This document shows, piece after piece, positions 5,502-13,680 of a DNA stretch of 64,000 nt. Both the position numbers and the translations under genes were made by a program. Below the pieces are notes generated by a model. That model had not been told where the DNA came from and did not search any database. It saw only the letters and a program-made list of their open reading frames with translations. The stretch is from contig NZ_JAWQLY010000013.1 of assembly GCF_033446685.1 (NCBI RefSeq), forward strand, positions 45,544 to 109,543, written 5' to 3'. Positions within the stretch are counted from its first letter, which is position 1, and the number at the start of each line of letters is the position of its first letter. This stretch comes from Modicisalibacter sp033446685. GTDB taxonomy: Bacteria; Pseudomonadota; Gammaproteobacteria; Pseudomonadales; Halomonadaceae.

Positions 5502-7823
5502 TCACTTCAACAGACCACGGATGGCATCGCGAAGTTCCTTGGATGAGTCATCGCCACCGAGTCTTTCCTCGATTTTCTCGCTGATCTTCTCGGCGGCCTT
5601 GTGCTTGAGCTCATCCTTGGCCAGCTCGGCCAGCGAGCGCTGGAAAGCCTGACGGTCGAAACCGCACCACTGCTGGGGATCGCCGGAAAGCTGGCCCTCG
5701 CAGTGCACCGGTAGAGGGACGCGCTCGAGCCTTGGGTTGACGTTGCAGGCGACGTCGGCGGTATCCACGAAGCGCGCCCGGGCGTCGTAGTCGAAACGCT
5801 GGCTGGCCAGCTTGACGCGGCCATTGCCGGTCAGCTCGATGCCGGGAATGGTGATCAGCAGATCGTCATTGTTGAGCACGCCGTCGATTACCCTGACGCT
5901 GCCCTTGATCTGGTCGAAGCGCGTGTCGGGGCTCCATTCCCGGGAAGTGCTTTCGCCCTCCAGCGCCGCCACCGCCGTGCACAGCTCCTGCGAGACGTTG
6001 ACGTTGAACACCGCCCCGTCGTCGATGTGGAAGTCGGCGCGGCCGTTGAGATTGCGCAGTAGCGTGTCGGCGCTGTTGGTGCGCGACGTGAAGTCACCGA
6101 CCATCGTGAGCCGTCCACGCAGCGGCGATGGCTTGCCGGTATAGTCCTCGACCAGCGGCACCACCTGGACGCCGTCGAGGCGTTCGCGGAAGGCCCAGCG
6201 AATCGGCGCCTCGCGCACGTCGAGAGTGCCCTCGAGATGCGCGGTGCCGTCGTACAGTCGCGCATCGAAACGCTCGAGCGCCAGCTGTCCGCCACTGCCA
6301 CGAGTCACCAGCACCGGATCGACCAGCATCAGGCCCTTGGCGATCAGAGTGTCGAACGCCAGCCGGCCGTCGAGGTCGAGCCCGCGCAGCGTGGCGGCGG
6401 GGACCAGTTCGGCGTTCTCGGTGGGCGTCTCGGCGGCGGCCGTGGCCTTGTCGACACCGATCGTCTCGAGCAACGCCGTGGCTTCGTCGCCGGCCGGCGC
6501 TTCGTCGGGCGGCGGCAGGTAGGCATCCAGATTGAGCTGATTGCCCTGCAGGTCGAAGTTCAGCGAATCGCCGTCGAGCCCCAGGCCGAGATGACCGGTC
6601 AACGTCGTGTCGTCGACCAGCAGCGTCAGCTTGGAGAGCGTCACCCGGGAGGCATCGCCCTCGATCGGGCTGGTCAGCGAGACCTCCTCGAGCGCCGCGT
6701 CGTCGGCGGTGTTCAAGGTCACGCCCAGACGTTCGAGCCAGGGCCGCAGCGACAACGGCGCCAGATCGACCTTGCCGGTGTAGGTCGGCGCGCTGAGCAG
6801 CGCATTGACCGTCAGATTGCCGGTCAGGTTGAGTCCGTCGTCACCGGTCAGCTTGATGTCGTGCAACTGGGCGGTCGCGTCGTTGGTGTTGGCCTCGGCG
6901 GCGAAGACCAGCGTCAGCGGCAACGGCGACTCGCCCAGCGCCGGGTGGTCGAACTTGCCCTCGAGGCGGCCGCCTTCGAGACGGTAGCGACCATTGCGGA
7001 CCTCGGCGAGTAGCCGCTTGGCATCGAAGTCCAGCGTCTGCGCGCGCTCCGGCAGGGCGGCGAAGTGGGTCTGCGTATCCAGCGTCAGGCCGGTGAGTTC
7101 GTAGCGGCCGTCATTGAGTCCCAGGCGCACCTTGCTCTGCAGGCTGACCTGGCTTTCCAGCGCCGGCGCAGCGCTGTCGACGTTGAAGCTGGCCTTGAGC
7201 GGAAAGGCGTTGACCGGGTTGACGTCGCTGCTGGTCAGCGCCAGGTCGCGCACCGTGACGTCCAGGTCGCTGCGCCGGTCGGCATAGTGCACCTCACTGT
7301 TCTTGACCTCGACATTGGCGATATCCAGCGCCACGTTGGGCCCGCCGTCCTGCATCGAGGGCCCGGCCGAGGCCGGCGCCAGCGCCGACTCGGCGTCGTC
7401 GCCCTGCTGGTCGAGTCGCTCGAGCAGCGTCTCCCAGTTGCCGCGCCCCTGGGCATCGCGCACCAGGTCGAGACGCATGCCATCCAGGGTCAGCCCATCG
7501 ATGGCGATCTCGCCCGACAGCAACGGCGCGAACGCCAGGCTGACCTCGGCTCGATCGACGGCGGCGAAGGTCTCGTCCTGCGCGGATTGCTGGGGCAGCC
7601 AGGCCCGTGCGTCCTCGACGCTGACGCCGATGCGCGGATAGAACGACCAGCTCAGCGGACCTTCCAGCGCCAGTTCCAGGCCGCTCTGCTCCTTGACCGC
7701 CTCGACCAGACGCGGCTTGAGGTCGTTGGGGTCGAAGAAGGTGGTGACGTAGATCACCGCAGCGACGACCAACAGTCCGAGCACGCCGACGGCTGCGAGC
7801 AGTATTCGCACCAACCTCTTCAT
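5502..7823 (-). CDS. asmA: AsmA-family protein
   Basis: A 773-residue inner-membrane-anchored protein of the AsmA family, whose members (AsmA, TamB, YhdP) form long periplasmic beta-groove structures implicated in lipid transport and outer-membrane assembly. Residues 5-27 form a single N-terminal membrane anchor (VRILLAAVGVLGLLVVAAVIYVTTF). The AsmA N-terminal domain follows (FDPNDLKP...LEGPLSWSFYPRIGVSVEDA), and the C-terminal AsmA2-type region contains LRGRLTMVGDFTSRTNSADTLLRNLNG. The ATG at 7823 is supported by GGAGG and overlaps the stop of the upstream acetyltransferase gene (ATGA). The precise cargo is unknown. Confidence 0.9.
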   Translation of the reverse strand: MKRLVRILLAAVGVLGLLVVAAVIYVTTFFDPNDLKPRLVEAVKEQSGLELALEGPLSWSFYPRIGVSVEDARAWLPQQSAQDETFAAVDRAEVSLAFAPLLSGEIAIDGLTLDGMRLDLVRDAQGRGNWETLLERLDQQGDDAESALAPASAGPSMQDGGPNVALDIANVEVKNSEVHYADRRSDLDVTVRDLALTSSDVNPVNAFPLKASFNVDSAAPALESQVSLQSKVRLGLNDGRYELTGLTLDTQTHFAALPERAQTLDFDAKRLLAEVRNGRYRLEGGRLEGKFDHPALGESPLPLTLVFAAEANTNDATAQLHDIKLTGDDGLNLTGNLTVNALLSAPTYTGKVDLAPLSLRPWLERLGVTLNTADDAALEEVSLTSPIEGDASRVTLSKLTLLVDDTTLTGHLGLGLDGDSLNFDLQGNQLNLDAYLPPPDEAPAGDEATALLETIGVDKATAAAETPTENAELVPAATLRGLDLDGRLAFDTLIAKGLMLVDPVLVTRGSGGQLALERFDARLYDGTAHLEGTLDVREAPIRWAFRERLDGVQVVPLVEDYTGKPSPLRGRLTMVGDFTSRTNSADTLLRNLNGRADFHIDDGAVFNVNVSQELCTAVAALEGESTSREWSPDTRFDQIKGSVRVIDGVLNNDDLLITIPGIELTGNGRVKLASQRFDYDARARFVDTADVACNVNPRLERVPLPVHCEGQLSGDPQQWCGFDRQAFQRSLAELAKDELKHKAAEKISEKIEERLGGDDSSKELRDAIRGLLK

Positions 7824-8266
7824 TGGCTTCCTCCAGAAGCAGGGGTCATGAGTTCGAAATAGGCTCCGTTCTCTTCGAGTCGGTAGCCCAGCCGTACCAG
7901 CAGCAGCTGGCTTTCCAGCGGCAACTGGTCGGCCTCGATGCGCAGCGCCGTGTCGCCGGCCGCCGCGGCGACCAGCGCCATCAGCCGCGAGCCGACGCCG
8001 CGGCGCCGCGTCGCCTCGCGGACACAGAAGTGCGACAGCCACCAGGCGCCCGGCTCACGACGCATGCTGACCGCCGCCAGCAAGCGACCATTGAAGCGCG
8101 CGCAGCAGAATTCGCCGCCGCTCTCGAGATGCCCGCGCACGAACTCCTCGGCGGGCAGCGGCAACAGCTCCGGCGAGGCATCCTGATAGATGCGCGACAG
8201 GTCCGCACCGGCCTGGGCGTCCGCCGTCCAGCGGGCATGGTCGAGTTGTTCCAGGGTGACTGGCAT
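7820..8266 (-). CDS. PanZ/PanM-like GNAT acetyltransferase-fold protein
   Basis: A 148-residue GNAT-fold protein. The blocks ARFNGRLLAAV and VREATRRRGVGSRLM closely resemble PanZ (PanM) of E. coli, the acetyl-CoA-binding protein that triggers autocleavage of the PanD zymogen and limits pantothenate synthesis. The RRRGVG loop is the acetyl-CoA pyrophosphate-binding motif A. Start at 8266 is chosen for GGAGAGG upstream; a longer frame to 8308 lacks a ribosome site. It is the first gene of a two-gene unit with asmA (four-base overlap) and is divergent from hisB. panD itself is not in the window. An ordinary GNAT acetyltransferase remains possible. Confidence 0.75.
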   Translation of the reverse strand: MPVTLEQLDHARWTADAQAGADLSRIYQDASPELLPLPAEEFVRGHLESGGEFCCARFNGRLLAAVSMRREPGAWWLSHFCVREATRRRGVGSRLMALVAAAAGDTALRIEADQLPLESQLLLVRLGYRLEENGAYFELMTPASGGSQ

Positions 8267-8344
8267 GCATCCTCTCCGTGGCCAGGGACGCCGTCTTATC
8301 GCTCCCATCGTTGCGCATTGTAGCGGATGGCCGCCGCGATTCTC

Positions 8345-8350
8345 TATAAT
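8345..8350 (+). promoter_or_regulatory. Putative -10 box for the his cluster
   Basis: A perfect TATAAT lies 104 bases before the hisB ATG. No good -35 hexamer is found at 16-18 bases, so the call rests on the -10 alone. The resulting leader would be about 95 bases; I saw no his-type attenuator peptide with a histidine run. Confidence 0.4.
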
Positions 8351-8454
8351 GACAGGCTCGGTTGCCTACGACGTGCCGGGCGCCGCACCCACGGCGCGAC
8401 CGGCCCGCCACCATCATTGCCCGGCGCGCGAGCGCCCGGAAGGGAGAGCCGCAC

Positions 8455-9048
8455 ATGTCCGAGCGAATCGCCACGGTGTCACGCGACACTTCCGAGACCC
8501 AGATCACGGCGACGATCAATCTCGACGGCGAGGGGCGCCTCATCGCCGAAACCGGCGTAGGGTTTCTCGATCACATGCTCGACCAGATCGCCCGCCACGG
8601 GCTGATCGACATCGAGCTGAACGCCCACGGCGACCTGCATATCGACGATCATCACACCGTCGAGGATATCGGCATCACGCTGGGCCAGGCCTTCGACAAG
8701 GCGATCGGCGACAAGCGAGGCATCCGCCGTTATGGTCACGCCTACGTGCCGCTCGACGAGGCCCTCTCGCGGGTCGTGATCGACTTTTCGGGACGCCCCG
8801 GGCTGTACATGGACGTCGAGTTCACCCGTGCCGCCATCGGTACGCTAGACACCCAGCTGTTCTGGGAGTTCTTCCAGGGCTTCGTCAATCACGCCCGGGT
8901 CACCCTGCATATCGACAACCTCAAGGGCTTCAACGCCCACCACCAGGCCGAGACCATCTTCAAAGCCTTCGGCCGGGCGCTGCGCATGGCCGTGGAGAGG
9001 GACCCGCGCATGGCCGGACAGATGCCTTCGACCAAGGGCAGTCTCTGA
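8455..9048 (+). CDS. hisB: Imidazoleglycerol-phosphate dehydratase HisB
   Basis: Catalyses dehydration of imidazole glycerol phosphate to imidazole acetol phosphate, step six of histidine synthesis. The 197-residue protein is the monofunctional form, without the HisN phosphatase domain found in enterobacteria. The two manganese-binding histidine clusters are visible: DDHHTVED near 65-72 and FNAHHQAET near 160-168, plus GFLDHML near 35-41. ATG at 8455 preceded by AAGGGAGAG. It opens the cluster hisB-hisH-hisA-hisF. Confidence 0.97.
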   Translation: MSERIATVSRDTSETQITATINLDGEGRLIAETGVGFLDHMLDQIARHGLIDIELNAHGDLHIDDHHTVEDIGITLGQAFDKAIGDKRGIRRYGHAYVPLDEALSRVVIDFSGRPGLYMDVEFTRAAIGTLDTQLFWEFFQGFVNHARVTLHIDNLKGFNAHHQAETIFKAFGRALRMAVERDPRMAGQMPSTKGSL

Positions 9049-9070
9049 ACATCAATTGCGAGGAGCGAGC

Positions 9071-9712
9071 ATGACGATCGCCGTCATCGACTATGGCATG
9101 GGCAACCTGCACTCCGTGGCCAAGGCCCTGGAGCATGTGACCCACGAGCACGTGATGATCACCCGCGATCCGCGCTCGATCCGCGGCGCGACCCGCGTGG
9201 TGCTGCCCGGCCAGGGCGCCATCCGCGACTGCATGGGCGAGTTGCAGCGCACCGAGCTCGAGGGTGTGGTCCGCGAGCTGCTCGCCTCGCAGGCCAAGCC
9301 GCTGCTGGGTATCTGCGTCGGCCAGCAGATGCTGATGGATCGCAGCGAGGAAAACGGCGGCATCGACTGCCTGGGCTTCCTGCCCGGCCAGGTACGCCGC
9401 TTCGGTCAGACGATGCGTGATGCCGACGAGCGCCGCCTCAAGGTCCCGCACATGGGCTGGAACCAGGTCACCCAGCGCCATGACCATCCGCTGTGGACCG
9501 GCATCGCCGACGGCGCGCGCTTCTACTTCGTGCACGGCTACTACGTCGACGCCGAGCGCGACGCGGAGGTCTTCGGCACCACCCGCTACGGCGATGCCAC
9601 CGCTCACGTCGCCACCGGACGCGAGGCGACCTTCGCGGTGCAGTTCCACCCCGAGAAGAGCGCCGACGCCGGCCTGCGGCTGCTGGAGAACTTCGTCAAC
9701 TGGGCGCCCTAA
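9071..9712 (+). CDS. hisH: Imidazole glycerol phosphate synthase, glutaminase subunit HisH
   Basis: The amidotransferase subunit that releases ammonia from glutamine and channels it to HisF. In the 213-residue protein the nucleophile is the cysteine of LLGICVGQQML, and the His-Glu pair sits in VQFHPEKS near the C-terminus. The N-terminal block IAVIDYGMGNLHSV is typical. GAGGAGCGAGC supports the ATG at 9071, 22 bases after hisB. Its last codons are partly duplicated in the 122-base spacer that follows. Confidence 0.97.
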   Translation: MTIAVIDYGMGNLHSVAKALEHVTHEHVMITRDPRSIRGATRVVLPGQGAIRDCMGELQRTELEGVVRELLASQAKPLLGICVGQQMLMDRSEENGGIDCLGFLPGQVRRFGQTMRDADERRLKVPHMGWNQVTQRHDHPLWTGIADGARFYFVHGYYVDAERDAEVFGTTRYGDATAHVATGREATFAVQFHPEKSADAGLRLLENFVNWAP

Positions 9713-9834
9713 GCCGCGCCCGGTCAACTGGGCGTACTGGGTCACGCCCTGCTATGGGCGCCCTGAGCCGCGTCGCCCGCGCCGAATCAATCATGCTAAA
9801 GCGCCGCTGAGGCGGTCGCTCACGAGGACACGAC
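9713..9834 (+). repeat. Spacer with partial duplication of the hisH 3' end
   Basis: The hisH end GTCAACTGGGCG (9695-9706) recurs at 9723-9734, and TGGGCGCCCTAAGCCGCG (9701-9718) recurs at 9755-9772 with one change (A to G in the stop codon, TAA to TGA). The two halves of the second copy are separated by about 20 bases. It looks like an old tandem duplication with an insertion. Confidence 0.55.
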
Positions 9835-10593
9835 ATGCTGGTCATTCCCGCCATCGATCTCAAGGACGGCCACTGCGTCCGCCTCAAGCAGGGGCGCATG
9901 GACGACGCCACCACCTACGGCGACGATCCCGTGGCGATGGCCGCCCGCTGGGTCGACGCCGGTGCGCGCCGCCTGCACCTGGTCGATCTCAATGGCGCCT
10001 TCGAGGGCAAGCCGGTCAATGGCGAAGCGGTCACCGCGATCGCCCGCGCCTACCCCGAGCTGCCGATCCAGATCGGCGGCGGCATCCGCAGCGCGGCGAC
10101 CATCGAGCATTATCTCGAGGCCGGCGTCGGCTACGTGATCATCGGGACCCAGGCGGTCAAGCAGCCCGAATTCGTCGGCGAGATGTGCCGGCTGTTTCCG
10201 GGCCGGGTAATCGTCGGCCTCGATGCCCGCGACGGCTTTGTCGCCACCGACGGCTGGGCCGAGGTCTCGACGCTCAAGGCCACCGACCTGGCCAAGCGCT
10301 TTCTAGATGCCGGTGTGTCATCGATCGTCTACACCGACATCGCCCGCGACGGCATGATGCAGGGCGTCAACCTCGAGGCCACCATCGAGCTGGCGCGCGA
10401 CGGCGGGCTGCCGGTGATCGCCTCGGGCGGGGTCACCAACCTCGACGACATCCGCGCGCTGGCCGGGGTCGCCGACCAGGGGATTCTCGGCGCGATCACC
10501 GGCCGTGCGATCTACGAGGGCAGCCTCGACGTCGCCGAGGCCCAGCGGCTATGTGACGAACTCAGCGCCAATGCCACCAGCGGGAGGAACTGA
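9835..10593 (+). CDS. hisA: Phosphoribosylformimino-AICAR phosphate isomerase HisA
   Basis: Isomerises ProFAR to PRFAR in histidine synthesis, a (beta-alpha)8 barrel of 252 residues. The catalytic aspartates are Asp8 in IPAIDLKDG and the one in VGLDARDG (near 130); the phosphate-binding loops QIGGGIRS and ASGGVTNLDD are intact. The ATG is preceded by GAGGACACGAC. hisF starts four bases after its stop, so the pair is translationally linked. Confidence 0.97.
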   Translation: MLVIPAIDLKDGHCVRLKQGRMDDATTYGDDPVAMAARWVDAGARRLHLVDLNGAFEGKPVNGEAVTAIARAYPELPIQIGGGIRSAATIEHYLEAGVGYVIIGTQAVKQPEFVGEMCRLFPGRVIVGLDARDGFVATDGWAEVSTLKATDLAKRFLDAGVSSIVYTDIARDGMMQGVNLEATIELARDGGLPVIASGGVTNLDDIRALAGVADQGILGAITGRAIYEGSLDVAEAQRLCDELSANATSGRN

Positions 10594-10596
10594 CAC

Positions 10597-11370
10597 ATGG
10601 GTCTGGCCAAGCGCATCATTCCCTGCCTCGACGTCGACGCCGGCCGGGTGGTCAAGGGCGTCAACTTCGTGGGTATCCGCGACGCCGGCGACCCGGTGGA
10701 GATCGCCAAGCGCTACAACCAGCAGGGCGCCGACGAGATCACCTTCCTCGACATCACCGCCAGTCACCAGGATCGCGACACCACCGTGGAAATGGTCGAA
10801 CGCATCGCCGGCGAGGTGTTCATCCCGCTGACCGTGGGTGGCGGCATCCGCCGCTGCGAGGACATCCGCACCATGCTCAACGCCGGCGCCGACAAGGTCT
10901 CGATCAATACCGCCGCGGTGAGCGACCCTGATTTCGTGCGCGAAGCCGCCGAGCGCTTCGGCAGCCAGTGCATCGTGGTGGCGATCGACGCCAAGCGTGT
11001 CAGTGCCGCGGGCGAGACGCCGCGCTGGGAGATCTTCACCCACGGCGGACGCAAGCCCACCGGACTGGACGCCGTCGACTGGGCACGCAAGATGGTCGAC
11101 TACGGGGCCGGCGAACTGCTGTTGACCAGCATGGACCGCGACGGCACCAAGTCAGGCTTCGACCTGGAAGTGACCCGCGCGATCGCCGACGCCGTGGCGG
11201 TGCCGGTGATCGCCTCGGGCGGGGTCGGCAATCTCGACCACCTGGTCGAGGGCGTGACCAAGGGTGGCGCCGACGCGGTGCTTGCGGCGAGCATCTTCCA
11301 CTTCGGCGAATACACCATCCCCGATGCCAAGCGCTATATGGCCGAGCGTGGCATCGAGATGCGCCTTTGA
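10597..11370 (+). CDS. hisF: Imidazole glycerol phosphate synthase, cyclase subunit HisF
   Basis: The cyclase partner of HisH; it makes imidazole glycerol phosphate and AICAR from PRFAR and ammonia. The 257-residue barrel has catalytic Asp11 in IPCLDVDAGRVVKG and the second aspartate in VVAIDAKRV (near 130), with phosphate loops LTVGGGIR and ASGGVGNLDH. GGGAGGAACTGACAC precedes the ATG. Like the rest of the set it is intact and normal in length. Confidence 0.97.
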   Translation: MGLAKRIIPCLDVDAGRVVKGVNFVGIRDAGDPVEIAKRYNQQGADEITFLDITASHQDRDTTVEMVERIAGEVFIPLTVGGGIRRCEDIRTMLNAGADKVSINTAAVSDPDFVREAAERFGSQCIVVAIDAKRVSAAGETPRWEIFTHGGRKPTGLDAVDWARKMVDYGAGELLLTSMDRDGTKSGFDLEVTRAIADAVAVPVIASGGVGNLDHLVEGVTKGGADAVLAASIFHFGEYTIPDAKRYMAERGIEMRL

Positions 11371-11378
11371 GGGGGCCG

Positions 11379-11894
11379 ATGATGCGCGTGTTGGAACAGG
11401 CCCGCTTTAAGCGCCTGGGGGGCGTAGCCTTGGGAATGCTGCTGGTGGGGCTCGGCCCATCAGCCAGCGCTGATGGCCTTTTCAGCTATGATCACGGGCT
11501 GGTCCAGACCAGCCTGTGGACACACCACTATAGCTCCGACGCGAAGTACAACGACCACCAGAACCTGATCGGTGTCGAATTGCACAGCACCGATCGCTGG
11601 CTGGCCGGGGCCGCCTGGTTGAAAAACTCCTTCGAGCAGCCCACCTGGTACTTCTACGCCGGACGCGAATTCACGCTATGGCGACCGCGTCACGACGTGG
11701 ACGTGCGGGCCAAGCTGACCGCCGGCGGTATACGCGGCTACGACGGCGACAAGCAGGACAATATCGCCTTCAACCACTACGGCATTGCCCCCGCGATACT
11801 GCCTGCCGTAGGCGCGCGCTGGGGACGGTTCGAAAGCGACGTCATCCTCTTCGGCACGGCCGGCATGATGCTCACCGCCGGCACCCGATTCTAG
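11379..11894 (+). CDS. Small outer-membrane beta-barrel protein, PagP-like architecture
   Basis: A 171-residue exported protein. After a cationic start (RVLEQARFKRLGG) a hydrophobic segment ends in ASA-D, a good signal peptidase I site near residue 32. The mature protein starts GLFSYDHGLVQTSLWTHHY and alternates polar and aromatic residues with NLIGVELHS, WYFYAGREFTLW and a final TAGMMLTAGTRF, typical of an eight-strand outer-membrane barrel ending in Phe. This resembles lipid A palmitoyltransferase PagP in size and pattern, and a family often labelled sn-glycerol-3-phosphate transporter, but no catalytic signature is certain. GAGGGGG precedes the tandem ATGs at 11379/11382. It begins eight bases after hisF and is probably co-transcribed with it. 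Confidence 0.65.
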   Translation: MMRVLEQARFKRLGGVALGMLLVGLGPSASADGLFSYDHGLVQTSLWTHHYSSDAKYNDHQNLIGVELHSTDRWLAGAAWLKNSFEQPTWYFYAGREFTLWRPRHDVDVRAKLTAGGIRGYDGDKQDNIAFNHYGIAPAILPAVGARWGRFESDVILFGTAGMMLTAGTRF

Positions 11895-11926
11895 GCCAAG
11901 GCCCGCAACACGCCCCGGCGCGGCCG

Positions 11927-12526
11927 TCACCCCAGGCTCAGGCCCAGATTGCTGATGCCGTCGTTGCGTCCCAGCCGACGCAGCGCCTTGAGCGCGTCGC
12001 GGCCGAGCTCACCCTCGGCGGCCTCGAGCACGGCATCCTGGAAGTCGCGCTCATCGGCCATCAGCGGATGGCTGCGCAGCCGCGCCCTGGCCTGATCGGG
12101 ATCGTCATCTTCCGCCCCCTCACTCATCTCGACATACGCCTGCACGCCGCTCATCGAGACCTGGCTGACCTCCAGCGGCGCCTCGGGCAACTCGCCCTGC
12201 AGCGCGTCGAGTAGCGTCGACAACGCGACGACCGCCTCCACCGCACGCCGCGCGCCGAAGCTGTCGTCATCGCCGGGCGGCTCGAGTTCGGCGAGCTTCT
12301 CGGCCTGGCGGGCGAAGTCGATGCGCGCATCGCGCACCGTCAGCGTCTCCCAGGCCAAGTCGAGGATCACCCGCAGCGCGGCGCTGTCGCCCTGCCCGGT
12401 CATCTGCGCATAGAGCCCGTAATTGGGCATCAGCCGCTCGCACAGCGCGGCCATGAACGCCCACTGCTGGCGGCGACCCAGTTGCCGTAGCCGAGCCTTG
12501 AAACCGCCTGGAGATGTCTGTTGCAT
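11927..12526 (-). CDS. yjaG: YjaG-family protein (DUF416)
   Basis: A 199-residue cytosolic protein matching E. coli YjaG: WAFMAALCERLMPNYGLYAQMTG at the N-terminal third, ILDLAWETLTVRDARIDF, and the C-terminal GISNLGLSLG. The function is unknown in the family. It is probably all-helical and rich in acidic residues (AEDDDPD near 140), as common in proteins of halophiles. It is convergent with the barrel gene and lies downstream of the alkyltransferase-like gene on the same strand. Confidence 0.9.
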   Translation of the reverse strand: MQQTSPGGFKARLRQLGRRQQWAFMAALCERLMPNYGLYAQMTGQGDSAALRVILDLAWETLTVRDARIDFARQAEKLAELEPPGDDDSFGARRAVEAVVALSTLLDALQGELPEAPLEVSQVSMSGVQAYVEMSEGAEDDDPDQARARLRSHPLMADERDFQDAVLEAAEGELGRDALKALRRLGRNDGISNLGLSLG

Positions 12527-12623
12527 AATCGTCTGCCCTATCTCTTACTGACAAAGCTTCACTAAGTAGGTTGTTACTCGAAAGGCTCCGATTGGGAAGG
12601 CGGCCCGAAGCGCGGGCCAGGCT

Positions 12624-12920
12624 TCATGGCCAGAGCAGTTCGGCGTTGACCCGTCCCTTGGCATCGAAGGCGACACCCTCGGCGCGCAGTTTCTCGCGCT
12701 GAGTGACCGCCCCGCCATGGTCGGCGACCTGCCGCGAGGCGTTGATGACCCGATGCCAGGGCAGTCCATGGCCGGCGGGCAGATGGCGCATCGCGCTGCC
12801 GACCATGCGGGCGGTGGCGCCATCGGTCATCTTCGCCACGCGGCCATAGGTGGTCACCCGCCCCGCGGGGATCTGCGCGACGATGGTGTAGATCTGCTCG
12901 AGCCGCTCACTGCGCGTCAT
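12624..12920 (-). CDS. Alkyltransferase-like (ATL) DNA-binding protein
   Basis: A 98-residue protein with the DNA-binding fold of O6-alkylguanine-DNA alkyltransferase, including the arginine-finger region (GRVTTYGRVAK) and the recognition helix ARMVGSAMRHLP. The active-site motif PCHRV is PWHRV here, with tryptophan in place of the acceptor cysteine, the hallmark of ATL proteins such as E. coli YbaZ. These bind alkylated guanine without repairing it and hand it to nucleotide-excision repair. GGGAGAGG supports the ATG at 12920. uvrA lies 12.6 kb away. Confidence 0.92.
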   Translation of the reverse strand: MTRSERLEQIYTIVAQIPAGRVTTYGRVAKMTDGATARMVGSAMRHLPAGHGLPWHRVINASRQVADHGGAVTQREKLRAEGVAFDAKGRVNAELLWP

Positions 12921-12987
12921 ACGCCTCTCCCTGTCGGCCGCTACGGCACTTGCCGCTGCCGACACGCTTATTCACCATGGACCCATC

Positions 12988-13680
12988 ATGCATATCTACT
13001 TTCTCCAGCACGCTGCCCACTACGGCCCTGCCCGGTTCGCCGACTGGCTGGATGGCATGGGCCATAGCCACAATACCAGCCATCTCTATGCGGGCGAGAT
13101 GCCGCCGCGCCTAGAGGATTGCGATGCACTGATCGTGCTCGACGGTCCGCAGGCGCACGACGCCAGCGACGAGCATCCCTGGCTGAAGCGCGAAAACAAG
13201 CTGTTGATGCGCGCGCTGAAGAGCGCCAAGCCGCTGCTCGGCGTCGGCCTCGGCGCGCAACTGATCGCCACCCAGTTGGGTGCCATCGTCTCGCGCGGTA
13301 CCTATGCCGAAACCGGCTGGCATGCGATCACCCTGGCGGCGCAGAGCCCCTTCGACCTGCCCGAGACGTTCGAGGCCTTCCACTGGCATCGCGACATCTT
13401 CGGCCTGCCGGATGACGCGCTGCCGCTGGGCGCCAGCGCGGCAAGCCCGGTCCAGGGCTTTGCCTGGGATGCCGGCCGCGTGGTCGGCCTGCAGTGCCAT
13501 CTGGAGGCGACCCGCGCCAGTGTCGCCGCGCTGCTCGCCGAGCCGCCCGCCTCGCTCGGAGGCAGTGGCCCCTACATGCAGGATGACGCGACGATGCTCG
13601 AAGATCCACGGCGCTTCGATCGCCTCGCGGCCCTGCTCGACCGGGTGATGATGCGCTGGGTCGCCAGCACCAGCCGCTAG
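12988..13680 (+). CDS. Class I glutamine amidotransferase-like protein lacking the catalytic cysteine
   Basis: A 230-residue protein of the class I glutamine amidotransferase fold, similar to stand-alone GuaA-like domains. The oxyanion/nucleophile-elbow region reads LLGVGLGAQLIATQLG: the position normally held by the nucleophile Cys (G-V/I-C-L-G) is Gly87, encoded by GGC. The histidine of VGLQCHLEAT near 171 and the following glutamate remain. FEAFHWHRDIF also fits the family. Without the cysteine it cannot hydrolyse glutamine by the usual route, so it may bind a ligand, act in regulation or do another reaction. It is divergent from the ATL gene. Its TAG stop overlaps that of convergent selU in the palindrome CTAG. 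Confidence 0.82.
   Translation: MHIYFLQHAAHYGPARFADWLDGMGHSHNTSHLYAGEMPPRLEDCDALIVLDGPQAHDASDEHPWLKRENKLLMRALKSAKPLLGVGLGAQLIATQLGAIVSRGTYAETGWHAITLAAQSPFDLPETFEAFHWHRDIFGLPDDALPLGASAASPVQGFAWDAGRVVGLQCHLEATRASVAALLAEPPASLGGSGPYMQDDATMLEDPRRFDRLAALLDRVMMRWVASTSR

Noticed and set aside
8351..8454. Possible his-operon attenuator
   Set aside because: No short leader peptide with a histidine run and no clear terminator/antiterminator pair before hisB.
12527..12623. Fourth copy of the TAAGAGAT repeat near 12537
   Set aside because: Only GTAAGAGAT is shared in reverse orientation; too short to separate from chance.
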